Shown: positions 61,080 to 64,000 of the stretch, in pieces
Layout: each line of letters starts with the position of its first letter
How positions within the stretch are numbered: position 1 is the first letter of the stretch
DNA from: Mucilaginibacter myungsuensis
GTDB taxonomy: Bacteria; Bacteroidota; Bacteroidia; Sphingobacteriales; Sphingobacteriaceae
DNA: 64,000 bases
Direction: 5' to 3'
Assembly (NCBI RefSeq): GCF_015222005.1
Contig: NZ_JADFFL010000002.1
Coordinates: 372,001 to 436,000, forward strand
The notes under the pieces: model-generated
Seen by the model: only the letters and a program-made list of their open reading frames with translations
Database searches by the model: none
Told to the model about the DNA's origin: nothing
Position numbers and translations under genes: made by a program

Positions 61080-62069
61080 ATGAAAAATAAATTCCAAGTC
61101 CTTGCTCTCTCGGCGGTCGCCCTGGGCAGCTTACTGCTCGATTCCTGTAAGAAAGATAGCGTGGCAGACGAACCAACGCCTACCCTGCCTGTGGTGGTTT
61201 ATAAGCCACGTTTAGCTACCGATACCAGCAAGGCTTACATCAGCAAGATCCACGATTATTTGCCCGCCCCGGGCCAGTTCATTAACGAGCCGACCGGCAG
61301 TATGGAGAACGCCCTAAAATTGATTGGTACGGCCCGCGCGGCCTTGCTATCATTAGGTGGCTATGGCGGCAGCGTTACCTTCAGCTTCGACCACTCGATA
61401 GAGAATATAGAAGGTGCCGATCTGGCCATTTACGGCAACCCGTTAACTGGCAACAACAGCGAATTATCGGAGCCAGCTATTGTGACCGTGATGCAGGACC
61501 TGAATAACAACGGCATCCCCGATGATGGCCCCTGGCTGGAACTGGCCGGCAGCGAATACAACAAGCCCGAGACCATCAAGAACTACAAGGTCACCTATTA
61601 CAACCCCAAAAACCTGACCGACGACATCCGCTGGAAGGATAATCAGGGCAAAACAGGCGCGGTGTTAAGGAACAACTTCCACCGTAAAGACTACTATCCG
61701 CTTTGGATAGCCAACCAGGATTCCCTTACGCTGACCGGGACCTTGCTGAATAATACCCTGACCGACGGCTCCATCATCACCAACAAGCCTTTTGAATGGG
61801 GTTACGCTGACAACGGCTCCGAAGACTACAAACTATTAATGACCAGCGCGACGGGCGCTTACAACTCATTCGACCTATCGTGGGCGGTGAATGCAGCGGA
61901 CGTGCCTGTTAAACTGCAATACATCGACTTTGTAAAGGTTTACACCGGGCAAAACAGCAACGGCAACCCTTACGAGCCGGTGACCAATAACCCGCGCTCC
62001 CGTTTCCAGGGCGAAATATCGACCGAGATAGGCGGTGCGGCCGACATCAGGATCTTAAAAGCTAAATAA
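61080..62069 (+). CDS. Surface lipoprotein, B12-operon accessory
   Basis: A 329-residue lipoprotein (ATG 61080; VALGSLLLDSCKKDS supplies the lipobox Cys). The mature part looks like a cell-surface beta-sandwich: SLGGYGGSVTFSFDHSIEN, LNNNGIPDDGPWLELAGSEY (a calcium-binding-like Asp/Asn loop) and LQYIDFVKVYTG. Proteins of this kind sit in many Bacteroidota B12 loci, where other cobalamin-binding lipoproteins (BtuH and others) are known, but I do not see enough to call it one. It follows the propeller gene by 35 bases and precedes a second propeller. Confidence 0.75.
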   Translation: MKNKFQVLALSAVALGSLLLDSCKKDSVADEPTPTLPVVVYKPRLATDTSKAYISKIHDYLPAPGQFINEPTGSMENALKLIGTARAALLSLGGYGGSVTFSFDHSIENIEGADLAIYGNPLTGNNSELSEPAIVTVMQDLNNNGIPDDGPWLELAGSEYNKPETIKNYKVTYYNPKNLTDDIRWKDNQGKTGAVLRNNFHRKDYYPLWIANQDSLTLTGTLLNNTLTDGSIITNKPFEWGYADNGSEDYKLLMTSATGAYNSFDLSWAVNAADVPVKLQYIDFVKVYTGQNSNGNPYEPVTNNPRSRFQGEISTEIGGAADIRILKAK

Positions 62070-62082
62070 CACACACAGATAT

Positions 62083-63642
62083 ATGAAAAGATCACATTTA
62101 CTCTCTCTATTATTTGCCGCCTCTGTAGCGGTCACATCGTGCCAAAAAGGCGACATTAACCAGCTGAAAGATCAATATGCCGACCTGGATTCGCGCATGA
62201 AACAACAGCAGGAGGACCTGAAGAATTACAAGGCCCTGCTGGACGCGCTGAACGCCAAGGTATCGGTAAACGCGGTGACCAACACCACCGATGGCTACAT
62301 CATCAAACTATCCGACGGTCGCGAGCTGACCGTTAAGAACGGCACTAATGGTACTAACGGGAATAACGGCACAACCCCGCAGATCACCGTCGGCGCTAAC
62401 GGTAACTGGTTTGTTAACGGTACCGATACCGGTAACAAAGCCCAGGGTACAAGTCCGCAGATCACGATCGGTACTAACGGTAACTGGTTCATCAACGGTG
62501 TGGACACGGGCAATAAAGCCAAAGGCGACAATGGCAGCGCGGCACCAAAGATCACCAGTATTTTGCACGTTGGCGACGAGATCATCTTCCTGTTCGATTC
62601 GGGCGAATCGATGAAGATGCCTTTCGCGGGTGCCCCGAACGCCCTGCAGCCAAAAGAGACCGTTGGCGTGTACATGCTTTGCGAGGGCACCATGGATGCC
62701 GATAACAGCGCTATCAGTTATTATGATATAAAGACCGGCCAAACCATTAAGGATTGCTTCCGCCAGGTAAACGGACACGGTTTGGGCGAAACCGCCAGCG
62801 ATCTGAAACGTTACGGCAGCAAAATGTATTGCGTGGTATCGGGCATACAAGGTAAAAGCAAGTCGTTTTTAGAGGTGATAGATGTAACTACGGGAAAGTC
62901 GCTGAAACGTATCCCTTTCTTTGATGCCAACGGCCCTTACATGCCGCGTTATGTTGGTTTCTACAAAAACAAAGCTTATGTATCAAGCTACGATGGTAAA
63001 GTGACCCGTATAGACACTACATCGCTTAAAATTGAAGCCAGGCTTAACGTGGGCGGCGCGCTTGAAGGTTTGGCTGTTGTGGGCAGCAAACTTTACGTGG
63101 CAAACTCAAGCCACCCTTTGCACCCCAGCACCAACAACAATACCGTATCGGTGGTAGATCTGAACTTGTTCAGCAAAATGTATGATATCCCGGTAACCTT
63201 TAACCCGGTCAAGATCGCTGCTACCAGTAACGGCTCCCTGTTAGTAAGTTCGGCTGGGGATTACGCGACCATCCAGCCGGCGCTGACCAAGATCAACAGC
63301 CTTTCAGATGATGTAGTAAAAACCTATCCGTACAACGTAGGCCCAATGGCATTATCAGGCAACACGGCCTACCTTTCGTTAGATTGGGGCGGATCATTTA
63401 AAACTCTTAACCTGAAAACCGATGCCCTTGGCAGCGAATTTATTGCCGACGGCACTTCGGTACTGACCAACAACGGCATCACCGTGAACCCGCAGAACGG
63501 CGACGTTTACGTAGCCGATGGCAACTGGTACGATGGCAATAATGGCTTTGCCTACTGCTTCGGCACCGACGGCAAAAAGAAATTCCAGTTCAATACGGCG
63601 GGCATGCCACAGCATGCTGTGTTCGTTTATAGTTACAAATAG
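62083..63642 (+). CDS. Lipoprotein fusion: DUF4988-like stalk plus second DUF5074 propeller
   Basis: A 519-residue lipoprotein (LFAASVAVTSCQKGD lipobox). It starts with a coiled coil (about residues 25-60, NQLKDQYADLDSRMKQQQED) and a DUF4988-like strand (DGYIIKLSDGRELTVKNG). A Gly/Asn-rich tract then holds two tandem 26-residue copies (residues 99-124 and 125-150), each with NGNWF(V/I)NG(T/V)DTGNK. The last 310 residues are a propeller paralogous to the one at 59917, with matching phrases (VYMLCEGTMDADNS; GSKLYVANSS; VDVVKTYPYNVG-like). A second B12 or cobinamide binder on a long stalk is my inference. Confidence 0.82.
   Translation: MKRSHLLSLLFAASVAVTSCQKGDINQLKDQYADLDSRMKQQQEDLKNYKALLDALNAKVSVNAVTNTTDGYIIKLSDGRELTVKNGTNGTNGNNGTTPQITVGANGNWFVNGTDTGNKAQGTSPQITIGTNGNWFINGVDTGNKAKGDNGSAAPKITSILHVGDEIIFLFDSGESMKMPFAGAPNALQPKETVGVYMLCEGTMDADNSAISYYDIKTGQTIKDCFRQVNGHGLGETASDLKRYGSKMYCVVSGIQGKSKSFLEVIDVTTGKSLKRIPFFDANGPYMPRYVGFYKNKAYVSSYDGKVTRIDTTSLKIEARLNVGGALEGLAVVGSKLYVANSSHPLHPSTNNNTVSVVDLNLFSKMYDIPVTFNPVKIAATSNGSLLVSSAGDYATIQPALTKINSLSDDVVKTYPYNVGPMALSGNTAYLSLDWGGSFKTLNLKTDALGSEFIADGTSVLTNNGITVNPQNGDVYVADGNWYDGNNGFAYCFGTDGKKKFQFNTAGMPQHAVFVYSYK
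62377..62532 (+). repeat. Two tandem 78-base repeats encoding 26-residue units
   Basis: Copies at 62377-62454 and 62455-62532 encode near-identical 26-residue units starting PQIT and ending in GNKA(Q/K)G plus two residues. A recent duplication or ongoing copy-number change is possible. Confidence 0.8.
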
Positions 63643-63665
63643 TAGCTACGCTATTGTTTTGTTAG

Positions 63666-63698
63666 GCGGCAGGCCCCTGATGGGTCTGTCGCTTTTTT
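63666..63698 (+). terminator. Terminator of the B12 operon
   Basis: GCGGCAGGCCC (63666-63676) pairs with GGGTCTGTCGC (63682-63692) with two G-T pairs, followed by six T. It ends the transcript about 24 bases after the last stop. Confidence 0.88.
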
Positions 63699-63700
63699 GC

Positions 63701-64000
63701 TTAAAGGTCATCAACCTGCCGCTCTATCCACTGCTCCGCATCGGCCAATGTGGTGCAAAAGCGGATGCCGTTATGCCGGCTATGCTCGCGGGCCAGTTCG
63801 GTAATACGGTCGCCAAAACCGTGATCGGCGGGTAGCACCACGACTATGGGGAAGCGATAGTTGATCAGCTTTTGGAATACCTCGCCCAGGATGCCGTTCT
63901 TCAGGTTAAAGAACTCGTCGGCAATATCGGCACGGGTAAATATTACACCGGGCAGACCGCTTTCCAATATTTTGTAGGCGTCATCTGTTGATGCCAACTG
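63701..64000 (-). CDS. DUF4180 family protein (C-terminal part; start outside the window)
   Basis: About 99 residues of a DUF4180 protein. TRADIADEFFNLKNGILGEV, FQKLINYRFPIVVV and RHNGIRFCTTLADAEQW are typical phrases. The frame stays open to the window edge without a good start codon, and family members have about 115-120 residues, so some 15-20 residues are missing. Function is unknown. It converges on the B12 operon terminator, with the stop at 63701. Confidence 0.8.
   Translation of the reverse strand, partial: QLASTDDAYKILESGLPGVIFTRADIADEFFNLKNGILGEVFQKLINYRFPIVVVLPADHGFGDRITELAREHSRHNGIRFCTTLADAEQWIERQVDDL

Overview
The window reads as a chromosomal stretch of a Bacteroidota bacterium, most likely a member of the Sphingobacteriaceae (Mucilaginibacter/Pedobacter type). 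The evidence is the promoter style (TAnnTTTG -7 elements, several with a TTG about 20 bases upstream, and few recognisable Shine-Dalgarno sequences), many secreted proteins and Cys-lipoproteins, a LytS/LytTR two-component pair, a CarB that stops before the MGS domain, a Flavobacterium-type tyrosine ammonia-lyase beside ketosynthases, and a surface-lipoprotein B12 uptake operon. This is inference from gene content. I see no rRNA, tRNA, CRISPR array, prophage or intact insertion sequence.

Layout. 1-7 kb: the start of an ABC permease, an OB-fold DUF3127 protein with an SSB-like acidic tip, an RNA methyltransferase, a small XRE regulator, an HD hydrolase, a retropepsin-like protease and a GxGYxYP putative glycosidase. 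7.1-12.8 kb: a compact plus-strand operon of a tyrosine ammonia-lyase and two ketosynthase/chain-length-factor pairs, which looks like a detached part of an aryl-polyene/flexirubin pathway. 12.8-24.6 kb: purD, pepT, an operon of outer-membrane protein, YjbR-like protein, M14 peptidase and rhomboid, a double-domain SGNH hydrolase, a RemB-like barrel and hflX. 24.8-34.2 kb: a clan GH-A glycosidase, feoAB, an S9 peptidase, a GNAT acetyltransferase, an SPFH protein and a GH43-like propeller. 34.2-41.9 kb: a 1308-residue soluble hybrid histidine kinase with Hpt, a secreted VOC protein with a Crp/Fnr regulator, a fatty-acid-hydroxylase-family membrane protein and a repeat-bearing lipoprotein. 42-48 kb: carB, dgt, a HAD phosphatase and a cupin.

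48-57.4 kb: a TlpA-like thioredoxin, a LytS/LytTR pair and an IPT/TIG lipoprotein, followed by a small island of ferritin-like helical proteins (two DUF892-type, one PA2169-type) around an orphan PAS protein that has no kinase domain.

57.4-63.7 kb is a complete transcription unit. A TAnnTTTG promoter leads into a cobalamin riboswitch and then a BtuB-like TonB receptor and three surface lipoproteins, two of them paralogous DUF5074/YncE-like propellers (BtuG type). It ends in a terminator and is the clearest functional system here. Short palindromic or tandem repeats of several unrelated kinds sit in the gaps at about 10.5, 14.2, 31.5, 42.2 and 45.4 kb.
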